Assembly: GCA_002294665.1 (NCBI GenBank)
Contig: DBFQ01000027.1
Location: 1 to 9,899 of the forward strand
Direction of reading: 5' to 3'
Length of the DNA: 9,899 bases
Source of the DNA: Candidatus Aminicenantes bacterium UBA876
Lineage (GTDB): Bacteria > Acidobacteriota > Aminicenantia > UBA2199
Below the pieces are notes generated by a model, which did no database searches, had not been told where the DNA came from, and worked only from the letters and a program-made list of their open reading frames with translations. Each line of letters opens with the position of its first letter. Position 1 is the first letter of the stretch. This document shows positions 1 to 6,232 of this stretch, piece after piece. Position numbers and translations under genes: made by a program.

Positions 1-1107
1 GGCGCCAACAAAGTAATCACCGCGAACTGGGACCGCTCCGTGGGCACCCTGGCCTGGTCGCCCGACGGCAAGCGGGCCTACGCGTCGATCGACGACGCCG
101 GAAACCTCCGCCTCTACCGCATCGATCTGCCGCAGGGAACGCCCACACCGCTCACGGGCGCACGCTCCTTCGACTCGCCGGCACTGGATGCAAAGGGGCG
201 CGTGCTGGTGGCCCTGCGCCAGGGATTTTCCGAACCCCCCACGCTGGTGAGCGTCGACACCCGTAAGGGCACACCGGTCCAGCTTTCCGATTTCAACGAC
301 GAACTGCTGGCCGACGTGGAATGGGGGCGTTACGAGAGCGTGACCTACAAGGGCGCAAACGAAAAGGAGATCCAGATGTGGGTGGTCTATCCCCCGGGAT
401 TCGATGCCGCGAAAAAATGGCCGCTTTACCTGCTGCTTCACGGCGGCCCTCACAACGGCATCTATGACAGTTTCCACTGGCGCTGGAACGCCCAGGTCTT
501 TTCCGGCTGGGGTTATGTCACGGCCTGGCACAATTTCCACGGTTCTTCCGGCTTCGGCCAGGCGTTCACCGATTCCATCAACCCGGACCAGTCACAATTG
601 CCCTACCAGGATACGATCAAGGCAGCGGAGTACTTCCGGGAAAAAAAGTGGATCGACGCGGAGCGCATGGCCGCGGGCGGAGGCTCTTTCGGCGGTTACC
701 TGGCGTCCGTGTTGCTGGGCCGTGACCATCCATTCAAGACCCTGGTGGCCCACGCCGCGGTCTACAACTGGTACACCCAGTACGCCTCCGATTACGGCGC
801 GGAGAAACGCCGCTTCGGTGCGTTCTGGGAAAAAGAGGCCACCCATTTCAAGACATCCTCCCCCCACTTCGGCGCCGGAAATTTCAATACCCCGACCCTG
901 GTGATCCACGGCCTGCTGGACCGCCGCGTACCGCTGAATCACGGCATCGAGCTCTTTCATACCCTGCAGAACCGTGGCGTACCGTCGCGTTTTATTTATT
1001 ACCCCGACGAAAACCACTGGGTGCTCAAACTGCACAACTCCCTGCACTGGTACAACGCCAAAAAGGAATGGCTCGCGAAATACATCGGTTGCGGGCTCGG
1101 CGCATAG
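1..1107 (+). CDS. S9-family serine peptidase (DPP5-like), C-terminal part, 5'-truncated by window edge
   Basis: The frame is open from base 1 to the TAG at 1105-1107, so the 368 residues seen are the C-terminal part of a longer protein; family members are usually about 650-700 residues. Residues 1 to about 110 look like the last blades of a TolB/WD40-like propeller (LAWSPDGKRAYAS). The rest is an alpha/beta-hydrolase. The oxyanion-hole motif HGGP is at residues 147-150. The nucleophile is Ser229 in GGGSFGGY (codon 685-687), the acid is Asp307 in HGLLDRRVP (919-921), and the base is His339 in DENHW (1015-1017). The full triad implies an active peptidase that cleaves oligopeptides, probably dipeptidyl-peptidase or oligopeptidase type. 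The GSFGGYLAS and VAHAAVYN segments recall the DPP5/S9C branch from memory. Any signal peptide lies outside the window. A GTG at 40 is only an internal codon, because the same frame continues upstream. It converges on the dehydrogenase gene, with no evident partner. Confidence 0.9.
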   Translation, partial: GANKVITANWDRSVGTLAWSPDGKRAYASIDDAGNLRLYRIDLPQGTPTPLTGARSFDSPALDAKGRVLVALRQGFSEPPTLVSVDTRKGTPVQLSDFNDELLADVEWGRYESVTYKGANEKEIQMWVVYPPGFDAAKKWPLYLLLHGGPHNGIYDSFHWRWNAQVFSGWGYVTAWHNFHGSSGFGQAFTDSINPDQSQLPYQDTIKAAEYFREKKWIDAERMAAGGGSFGGYLASVLLGRDHPFKTLVAHAAVYNWYTQYASDYGAEKRRFGAFWEKEATHFKTSSPHFGAGNFNTPTLVIHGLLDRRVPLNHGIELFHTLQNRGVPSRFIYYPDENHWVLKLHNSLHWYNAKKEWLAKYIGCGLGA

Positions 1108-1122
1108 CCGTAACGGGAATCA

Positions 1123-1171
1123 AGGGCGCCCGGACTCAGGGATCATGATCCCGTGATCGGCCCGGGCGCTC
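1123..1171. terminator. Nested hairpin between convergent genes; candidate bidirectional terminator
   Basis: The outer arms GCGCCCGG (1126-1133) and CCGGGCGC (1162-1169) are perfectly complementary and extend weakly outward. Inside them lies a perfect 14-bp palindrome, GGGATCATGATCCC (1139-1152). The structure sits 16 bp after the peptidase stop and about 50 bp beyond the stop of the opposing dehydrogenase gene, where a shared terminator is expected. No T-run follows on either strand, so intrinsic termination is uncertain. It may block read-through simply as a stable GC hairpin or with Rho. Confidence 0.5.
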
Positions 1172-1182
1172 CGCACGCTTGA

Positions 1183-1199
1183 CCGGGAAACCGTCCCGG
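1183..1199. other. Second small GC hairpin in the convergent gap
   Basis: CCGGG (1183-1187) pairs with CCCGG (1195-1199) around a 7-nt loop. It lies 20 bp beyond the dehydrogenase stop on the minus strand and may help end that transcript. There is no U-tract, so its role as a terminator is inference. Confidence 0.3.
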
Positions 1200-1219
1200 A
1201 TATAACGGATCGCTGCAGG

Positions 1220-2851
1220 CTAAGAACGCTTGTGGATCTGTTCCTTGAGACGCTTGATATGGCCGCGGCCCAATCCCTTTACCTCACAGCCCAGTTGAAG
1301 GTATTGAACGATTTTTTCATCGCTCAGGATGCCGAAACAATCCACCACGGCCACCGGCTTGCCGATCCGTTTCACGACAGTTGACGGATCCAGGTCCATG
1401 TAGTCCTGGTGGCGGACCGCGAAGACCAGTACGTCGATGTCATCCAGGGCATGATCCAGGTCCTTCTGAACCTCCAGGTCCTTGAGCTTTTTCTGATTGC
1501 GGAAGAACACGTGTTTGCCGTGATCGGGATAGACCTCCTGGTTACGGAACTCCCACCAGATATCCACGTAGGGATCGTGCACGCGGATCTCGGCGCCCAT
1601 CTCGGACAATTTGCGGATCAGGATTTCCGAACCGCTGTAGCGGGTATCTCCCACGTCTTCACGGTAGGACGCTCCCAGTACAAGTACCTCGGCGCTGGCG
1701 ATGGGCAGGCCCATATTGCGCAGCGCATCACGAACCAATTGGGCCGCGTGCAGCGCCCGCGTGTCGTTGACGTCAATGGCCGCCGGAGTCATTTTAAAGA
1801 TATCATCTTCAAAACCGAGAATGTGGCGATAGGCCCAGACACCGAGCCCCCCGTCCTTGGGCAGGCAGTAGCCGCCGACTCCGGGACCGGGAAATATCAG
1901 GTTGCTGTGTGTGGGGCGCTTTTTTATGGCCTCGATCACCTTGATGATATCGACGCCGTTGCGTTCAGCGAACAGGCTCCATTCATCCATGAAGGCCAGG
2001 ATGGTGGCGCGGAAGCTGTTTTCCACGATCTTGGCGGTTTCCGACTCGATGGGACGGTCCAGTACCGTCAAGGGGAACTCCCGGGTATTCAAGACTTCGT
2101 TGAGAAAACGGACCACCTTCTCTTTGGCCGCATCGTTCACCCCGCTGCAGACGCGCCAGAAGTCGCGCACGGATTGAACATAATTGCGACCGGGCATCAC
2201 CCGCTCATAACTGTGGGCCAGCAACGGGTCCGAATGAATGCCGCGTTGTTTGAAAATCCTGCGCATCAGCGGCAAGGCGACCTGCTCGGTGGTTCCCGGG
2301 GCCACCGTGGTCTCGATGATCACCAGGGTCTCCGGAAAGATGTGCTGGGCAATGATTCCCAGAGAGTCTTCCAGGGCTTCCATGTCCACGCGACCGGTCT
2401 TGACCTGGCCGAGATCTTCCTTGACGTAATCCAGCTGCACGTCCACGATGACCACGTCGGCCAGCGACAACGCCTCGTTGGTGAAAGTGGCTGTCAGGGT
2501 TTTCTTTTCATTGACGCAGCGGTGGAACATGGGCTCGACTTCCGGATCCTCGGCCTTTACCGGGGAAATCCCCTTATTGATCGTGGGAATTTTCCAGAAA
2601 CTGCGCGGACTGGGCCGCTGCATGCCGATCACGAACTTGGTGGGATGGCCGCTGTCGTCGGTAGTGTCCGCCACGATGGCCGCCATGACGGCGCCGACAA
2701 ACCCTACTCCCATGACCACGACGATTTCCTGGTTCTCAAGGCGCGCCTGGTTGACCCGATCCTGCAGGCGTTTGAATTCACGGACGTAATCTTCTCTGGC
2801 CGGCAGGGGGTATTCAATGCCTTCAGGACTGACGGATATGCTGGTCTTCAT
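1220..2851 (-). CDS. Nucleotide-sugar dehydrogenase (UDP-glucose/GDP-mannose dehydrogenase family), atypical long form
   Basis: The 543-residue product is likely a cytoplasmic enzyme oxidising an NDP-sugar to the uronic acid in two steps, usually to supply surface polysaccharide. The dinucleotide-binding loop GVGFVG is at residues 48-53, after a charged N-terminal extension of about 40 residues. ETTVAPGTT is at about 180-188, and the central helix with ETAKIVENSF follows (Lys274, Asn278). The catalytic Cys329 is in GGYCLPKD, and a C-terminal Rossmann domain starts near VLVLGASYRED. Typical members have about 430 residues. The extra length is the N-terminal extension plus insertions around residues 65-110 and 435-465. 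The usual acidic residue after the second strand is missing (VIGMQRPSPRSFW). I chose ATG 2851, not the in-frame ATG at 2866, because the SD AGAGGAG (2857-2863) lies 5 nt upstream of 2851 and inside the longer frame. Substrate cannot be assigned, and no other sugar genes are in view. Confidence 0.85.
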   Translation of the reverse strand: MKTSISVSPEGIEYPLPAREDYVREFKRLQDRVNQARLENQEIVVVMGVGFVGAVMAAIVADTTDDSGHPTKFVIGMQRPSPRSFWKIPTINKGISPVKAEDPEVEPMFHRCVNEKKTLTATFTNEALSLADVVIVDVQLDYVKEDLGQVKTGRVDMEALEDSLGIIAQHIFPETLVIIETTVAPGTTEQVALPLMRRIFKQRGIHSDPLLAHSYERVMPGRNYVQSVRDFWRVCSGVNDAAKEKVVRFLNEVLNTREFPLTVLDRPIESETAKIVENSFRATILAFMDEWSLFAERNGVDIIKVIEAIKKRPTHSNLIFPGPGVGGYCLPKDGGLGVWAYRHILGFEDDIFKMTPAAIDVNDTRALHAAQLVRDALRNMGLPIASAEVLVLGASYREDVGDTRYSGSEILIRKLSEMGAEIRVHDPYVDIWWEFRNQEVYPDHGKHVFFRNQKKLKDLEVQKDLDHALDDIDVLVFAVRHQDYMDLDPSTVVKRIGKPVAVVDCFGILSDEKIVQYLQLGCEVKGLGRGHIKRLKEQIHKRS

Positions 2852-2856
2852 CTTAT

Positions 2857-2863
2857 CTCCTCT
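2857..2863 (-). promoter_or_regulatory. Ribosome binding site deciding the dehydrogenase start
   Basis: AGAGGAG on the minus strand sits 5 nt before the ATG at 2851. The alternative ATG at 2866 would place this SD inside the coding region and has no SD of its own, so 2851 is preferred. Confidence 0.7.
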
Positions 2864-2910
2864 CATTGCAATCGGGTTTTCCGGGACGCAAACGGCTCCA
2901 GGTTCGGCTG

Positions 2911-2939
2911 ATTTTAGCTGAAACCGCAGCAGTGTTCAA
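2911..2939 (-). promoter_or_regulatory. Sigma70-like promoter of the dehydrogenase gene
   Basis: On the minus strand, TTGAAC (2934-2939) and TAAAAT (2911-2916) are separated by exactly 17 bp. They match the -35 consensus at 4/6 and the -10 consensus at 5/6. A start near 2904 would give a leader of about 50 nt before ATG 2851. The rest of the 2867-3070 gap (about 200 bp) shows only weak short hairpins, for example CGGGTTTCCCG at 3049-3059, and no gene I can support. Confidence 0.5.
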
Positions 2940-3070
2940 GTGGCAGGCACCTGAAAAGCCGGAACAAAACCGCTTCTCTCATGTCGTTATCCGCGCCCGC
3001 GGCGTGATGGATAGGCAAAGCTCCCGGAATCAAAGACCAGCGCATCACCGGGTTTCCCGCGTGCCGCGCG

Positions 3071-4675
3071 CTATCCGGAGCGGCGGAATCTCAAGCCATG
3101 GACGCGCGCGGTGCTGACCATCAATGAGGCAACCCGGCCCGTTTCATCGCGGTGAAAACCCAGGGTCATATCATCCAGGCGGAAAAGCTCCTTTACCAGC
3201 GGCCGCAACGGCGCTTCCCCTTCTCCGGGTACATCCAGGTGCAGCCTGCCTTCACGAACCGTCAATTCCCAGGTCAGGTCGAGTTCATCGCAGCGATAAA
3301 TGCCGGCACATTGCGCCAGGCGGTCGCTCGCCGGAGTCGCAGGAACGATCTCCTCCAAAGGGTACGGCTCTTCCACCTCGGCTCGTACCGTCAATTGCAG
3401 GCTTTCCTTGCGATCGTCAAAACGGAATTCGAGTTCCACCGGCGCGTCCAGGCCGACAAAGCGGCCCGGGCCGGCGGGGATCAGGTTGTGAGTATCTCCG
3501 CCCGCTTCTTCCGCTTTCAGGCGTCCGTCTTCGGCCGTCAATTCCCAGATATTGCCGGTCACCAGGTTGCGGAATACCCCGGTTCGTTCGGATACGGAAG
3601 GCACCGCAAAGTCAGCAAAAGGTTTTTTTACCAGAACGGCCGCGGAATCCGGACCGGTCAGGCGATCTTTCAGGCACAGGTCCGCCACCCGTCGCGCCAG
3701 TAAAGCGGCGGGCAGGTCGGCGCGATTGGCCAGGCAGACCACGCAGAAATCCGCTTCAGGGAACCACAGCATCTCGGAGCGGAACCCCGCGAACGCGCCG
3801 GGATGGCTGATCAACCGCTCTTTCCGGTACATGCTGGAAAACAGGCCGGCGGCATACAGAATGGACTTACCGCTGTTGAGGCGACCGGGGGTGATCATCT
3901 CCCGGGTGAAACCCTTGCCGCCGTTTATCTGATCGTTGCGCAACGCCAGGTACCAACGGAACATGTCCGTGATGGTGGTGAAAGCGCCCCCATCACCAAC
4001 GATTTCCGACACCGTCATGTCCAGTTCGAAGCCGCCTTCTTCCAGGGGGGAATACCCCTGGGCGCGGTGACGCACCACTTCGCGGTGGTCGTCATGAAAA
4101 TGGGTGGCGGTCATGCCCAGGGGGGCAAACAGCAGGTTCTCGGCAAGCTCCCGCAAACTCAGATTCGTTGCCCGCTCCATGACCAACGCCAAAAGAAAAT
4201 AGCCGGAGTTGGAATACATGAACCGTTCTCCCGGGCGGAAGTTCAGTTCCCGTTGTCGCGACAACAGTTCCAGCACCCGTTCCTCGCTGTCCCACTCGCG
4301 GGAGTCCATCCCCGGCAGATGAATCAGGGCGATATAATCGCGGATTCCGGATGTATGCCGCAGCAGATGATGCAGCAACACCGGGTCATGGTAGCGGGGC
4401 ATCCTTGGCAGATGATCCCGCAGGTCACCATTCAGATCGAGAGCACCCTTACGGCAGAGCGCCAGCAGGCAGGCCGCGGTGAACTGCTTGGATGTGGAGG
4501 CCACGCGGAAAACCGTTTGCGGTCCGATTGCGACATCGTATTCCAGGCTGGCCATACCGAAACCCTGCTCAAAAACCACTTCTCCATCGCGGAAAATCCC
4601 CAGCGCGCACCCGGGAACGGCAGATCCCTGCCAGGGAGAAAAACATTCGTGGATGCGTTCGATCGGAAGGTTCAT
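3071..4675 (-). CDS. Serine hydrolase, class C beta-lactamase fold (PBP4*/esterase-like) with C-terminal lipocalin-like region
   Basis: The product has 534 residues. Residues 1 to about 325 carry the beta-lactamase/DD-peptidase signature: Ser60-x-x-Lys63 (STSK), Tyr154-Ser-Asn156 (YSN) and His291-Pro-Gly293 (HPG, replacing KTG). The HPG variant is common in esterase, D-aminopeptidase and PBP4*-type members rather than true beta-lactamases, so the substrate is open. Residues from about 345 to the end look beta-rich and resemble the lipocalin-like or DUF3471-type tail of this group, perhaps two copies (around SERTGVFRN and LAQCAGIYR). There is no signal peptide or membrane segment at the N-terminus, so it may act in the cytoplasm, unusual for a penicillin-binding-protein relative. 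The start is ATG 4675, with SD GGAGG (4684-4688) 8 nt upstream. The in-frame TTG at 4690 overlaps that SD and is rejected. It has its own promoter, downstream of the histidine operon on the same strand. Confidence 0.88.
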   Translation of the reverse strand: MNLPIERIHECFSPWQGSAVPGCALGIFRDGEVVFEQGFGMASLEYDVAIGPQTVFRVASTSKQFTAACLLALCRKGALDLNGDLRDHLPRMPRYHDPVLLHHLLRHTSGIRDYIALIHLPGMDSREWDSEERVLELLSRQRELNFRPGERFMYSNSGYFLLALVMERATNLSLRELAENLLFAPLGMTATHFHDDHREVVRHRAQGYSPLEEGGFELDMTVSEIVGDGGAFTTITDMFRWYLALRNDQINGGKGFTREMITPGRLNSGKSILYAAGLFSSMYRKERLISHPGAFAGFRSEMLWFPEADFCVVCLANRADLPAALLARRVADLCLKDRLTGPDSAAVLVKKPFADFAVPSVSERTGVFRNLVTGNIWELTAEDGRLKAEEAGGDTHNLIPAGPGRFVGLDAPVELEFRFDDRKESLQLTVRAEVEEPYPLEEIVPATPASDRLAQCAGIYRCDELDLTWELTVREGRLHLDVPGEGEAPLRPLVKELFRLDDMTLGFHRDETGRVASLMVSTARVHGLRFRRSG

Positions 4676-4683
4676 GGGGCCGG

Positions 4684-4688
4684 CCTCC
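4684..4688 (-). promoter_or_regulatory. Ribosome binding site deciding the serine hydrolase start
   Basis: GGAGG on the minus strand lies 8 nt before ATG 4675. It overlaps the alternative TTG start at 4690, which therefore cannot use it. Confidence 0.7.
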
Positions 4689-4704
4689 AAGGGCCATTTG
4701 ACTC

Positions 4705-4733
4705 ATTATCCCGCTGATATCGGCGGAAGTCAA
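4705..4733 (-). promoter_or_regulatory. Strong sigma70-like promoter of the serine hydrolase gene
   Basis: On the minus strand, TTGACT (4728-4733) and GATAAT (4705-4710) are separated by exactly 17 bp, and each matches consensus at 5 of 6 bases. A start near 4698 would leave a leader of about 23 nt containing the SD. The gene can therefore be expressed independently of the upstream histidine operon. Confidence 0.65.
4711..4726. promoter_or_regulatory. Operator-like palindrome filling the promoter spacer
   Basis: CCGCTGATATCGGCGG is a 16-bp inverted repeat centred on GATATC with a single mismatched pair (T at position 5 against G at 12). It occupies 16 of the 17 spacer bases between -35 and -10, where a dimeric regulator would block or remodel the promoter. 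The regulator is unknown and no regulator gene is in the window. Confidence 0.4.
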
Positions 4734-4740
4734 TTAAACA

Positions 4741-4804
4741 AAGTTGAAGAGTTGAAAAGTTGGAGAGTTGCAGAGGAAAGAAGTTGAAAAAGTCATAAGT
4801 GACA
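4741..4804. repeat. Degenerate 8-bp tandem repeat, consensus AAGTTGAA
   Basis: Eight consecutive 8-mers can be laid out in register from 4741: AAGTTGAA, GAGTTGAA, AAGTTGGA, GAGTTGCA, GAGGAAAG, AAGTTGAA, AAAGTCAT, AAGTGACA. The first four and the sixth are clear and the others have decayed. The strand is purine-rich on + and pyrimidine-rich on -. It fills most of the gap between hisIE and the serine hydrolase promoter. Confidence 0.6.
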
Positions 4805-4852
4805 AGAAACCCCATTTTTTCGCCCGAAGTTTTCACTTTCGACTTTCAACTT
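4781..4852 (-). terminator. Long imperfect inverted repeat over the hisIE stop; candidate operon-end hairpin
   Basis: The left arm 4781-4802 pairs with the right arm 4833-4852 around a 30-nt loop. There are about 18 Watson-Crick pairs, one G-T, one A-A mismatch and a 2-nt bulge. Inside the loop, AAAC (4807-4810) can also pair with GTTT (4829-4832). On the minus-strand transcript the ascending arm holds the hisIE UGA, and the hairpin is followed by a pyrimidine-rich run. This could end or stabilise the histidine mRNA. It lacks a canonical GC stem plus U-tract, so function is inference. Confidence 0.45.
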
Positions 4853-4864
4853 TAGACTTTCGAC
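4830..4864. repeat. 7-bp tandem repeat forming the 3' end of hisIE
   Basis: Five 7-bp units run in perfect register. On the minus strand they read GTCGAAA, GTCTAAA, GTTGAAA, GTCGAAA, GTGAAAA. They encode the last residues of HisIE and its TGA (4833-4835). The unit is related to the neighbouring 8-bp repeat in opposite orientation (TTGAA core), which makes the long inverted repeat possible. Confidence 0.65.
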
Positions 4865-5474
4865 TGCATGCCTTCTGCCTCCTTTTCGCCAGCACGTCGA
4901 GGACATCGTTCCAGGAACAATCACGGGCAGACAACAGCACCAGGAGGTGAAAAACCAGGTCCGCGGATTCCTCCAGCAAGCGTTCCCGGCTGTCCGGGCT
5001 CAATGCTTCCACAACCACTTCCACCGCCTCTTCTCCCACTTTTCTCGCCATGCGCTCAATACCCGCATCAAGGAGGCGGCTGCAATAGGAATCAATCCGC
5101 GGGCGCAGCACGCGATCCCGGATCACCCCCTCCAACCCGGCCAGGGTATCGGCCGGTCGCACATGAGTAAAACACGAGGTCGCGCCGGTATGGCAGGTGG
5201 GCCCGGCGGGCCGGGCCAGAACCAGCAGCGTGTCCCGGTCACAATCCGGCCGGATATCCTCCAGGAAAAGAAAATTACCCGAAGTCTCGCCCTTGGTCCA
5301 AAGGCATTGGCGTGAGCGGGAAAAGAAGGTCACCTTCCCGGTCTCCAGGGTTTTTTCCAGGGCATCGCGGTTCATGTAACCCAACATCAGCACGGTACCG
5401 CTGGATACGTCCTGGACCACCGCCGGCACCAGAGGGAATCTGGCAAAATCGATTTGATTGGATTGAAATCTCAT
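4833..5474 (-). CDS. hisIE: Bifunctional phosphoribosyl-AMP cyclohydrolase / phosphoribosyl-ATP pyrophosphatase
   Basis: The 213-residue cytoplasmic enzyme performs steps 2 and 3 of histidine synthesis: it hydrolyses PR-ATP to PR-AMP and opens the ring to ProFAR. The HisI domain (about 1-115) shows LMLGYMN, FFSRSRQ, LWTKGETSGN, the metal motif DCDRDTLL (77-84) and the zinc-cysteine motif GPTCHTGATSCF (91-102). The HisE domain (about 115-200) shows SYCSRLLDAG, KVGEEAVEV and ESADLVFHLLVLL. The start is ATG 5474, which overlaps the hisF stop as ATGA and has GGAG (5481-5484) 6 nt upstream. The frame is open upstream to 5864, but that stretch is antisense-like filler in the hisF gene. The last residues, SRKSKVESRK, are encoded by the 7-bp repeat and are not a family feature. 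The size suits the family (E. coli about 203). Confidence 0.95.
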   Translation of the reverse strand: MRFQSNQIDFARFPLVPAVVQDVSSGTVLMLGYMNRDALEKTLETGKVTFFSRSRQCLWTKGETSGNFLFLEDIRPDCDRDTLLVLARPAGPTCHTGATSCFTHVRPADTLAGLEGVIRDRVLRPRIDSYCSRLLDAGIERMARKVGEEAVEVVVEALSPDSRERLLEESADLVFHLLVLLSARDCSWNDVLDVLAKRRQKACSRKSKVESRK

Positions 5475-6232
5475 CTGTCTCTCCGTACACAAATCGAGCA
5501 TGCAGCCAGGAAGTCCTTGACCTGGCTGATCGTAAACCGCCCCGAGTGGAACACACCCGCAGCCAGGACCGCATCGGCTTTTCCCTGCACCAGCGCCGAT
5601 GCAAAATCCTCTAGTTCTCCCCCACCACCGGAAGCGATGAGCGGACAGGAAACAGCCGTGGAAACGCGGTGCAGGAGACCGGTATCGAATCCGGAACCGG
5701 TTCCGTCGCGTTCCATCGAAGTCAGCAGGATTTCTCCGGCTCCGCGATCGACGGCTTCCAGGCTCCAGGCCACCACGTCGCGTTGCGTCGCTTCGCGCCC
5801 GCCATTGACGAACACGCGATGTGATCCGGCCACAATCCCGGCATCCACGGCCACCACCACGCATTGGGAACCAAAGGCCCGGGCCAGGCGATCGATCAGC
5901 TGCGGCGAAAACACCGCGGCCGAGTTGATGGTGACCTTGTCGGCCCCGGCCGCGAGCAATTCAGCCACATCGTGTTCGCAGCCAATCCCCCCACCCACGG
6001 TAAAGGGGATGTCCAGGTTGCGGGCAATGGCGCGCACCAGTTCGGCACGCACTTTCCGGCCGGTCACCGTGGCCGCGATATCCAGGTAGACCAGTTCATC
6101 GGCGCCCTGGTCCCGGTAGCGGATCCCCAGTTCAACCGGATCGCCCACGTCGCGCAGGTTGAGGAAGTTGACGCCTTTGACCACACGACCGTCCCGCACG
6201 TCCATGCAGGCAATGATTCTACGCGCCAGCAT
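5471..6232 (-). CDS. hisF: Imidazole glycerol phosphate synthase, cyclase subunit
   Basis: A 253-residue (beta/alpha)8 barrel, the length expected for HisF. It condenses PRFAR with ammonia channelled from HisH to give imidazole-glycerol phosphate and AICAR. Both catalytic aspartates are at their canonical places: Asp11 in IIACMDVRDG and Asp130 in VVVAVDAG. Phosphate-binding segments include FTVGGGIG (about 77-84) and LLTSMERDGTGSGFD. The start ATG 6232 has SD GGAGG (6239-6243) 6 nt upstream and lies 14 bp inside the end of hisA. Its TGA overlaps the hisIE start as ATGA. Both overlaps favour coupled translation. hisH is not adjacent here: hisA lies between the two subunit genes. Confidence 0.97.
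   Translation of the reverse strand: MLARRIIACMDVRDGRVVKGVNFLNLRDVGDPVELGIRYRDQGADELVYLDIAATVTGRKVRAELVRAIARNLDIPFTVGGGIGCEHDVAELLAAGADKVTINSAAVFSPQLIDRLARAFGSQCVVVAVDAGIVAGSHRVFVNGGREATQRDVVAWSLEAVDRGAGEILLTSMERDGTGSGFDTGLLHRVSTAVSCPLIASGGGGELEDFASALVQGKADAVLAAGVFHSGRFTISQVKDFLAACSICVRRDR

Noticed and set aside
1409..2911. A 500-codon open frame on the + strand opposite the dehydrogenase gene
   Set aside because: It is fully antisense to a gene with clear catalytic motifs, shows no recognisable domain, and reads as GC-driven shadow coding.
3002..3059. Terminator for the serine hydrolase on the minus strand
   Set aside because: Only short or widely spaced stems are visible (GTGATG/CATCAC with a 33-nt loop, CGGG/CCCG with a 3-nt loop) and no T-run follows.
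2866..3117. A small + strand gene of 83 codons across the gap
   Set aside because: It has no SD or recognisable motif, overlaps the dehydrogenase promoter and the end of the hydrolase gene, and reads as non-coding.
3803..4717. A 304-codon open frame on the + strand opposite the serine hydrolase
   Set aside because: It is antisense to a well-supported gene, is rich in Gln/His/Gly typical of shadow frames, and has no convincing ribosome site.
4741..4864. CRISPR-like array
   Set aside because: The units are 7-8 bp, contiguous and degenerate, with no spacers and no cas genes.
5475..5864. A 130-residue N-terminal extension of HisIE in the same frame
   Set aside because: It lies wholly within hisF in another frame and is Arg-rich filler. 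ATG 5474 has an SD, an ATGA overlap with hisF and the expected HisI length.
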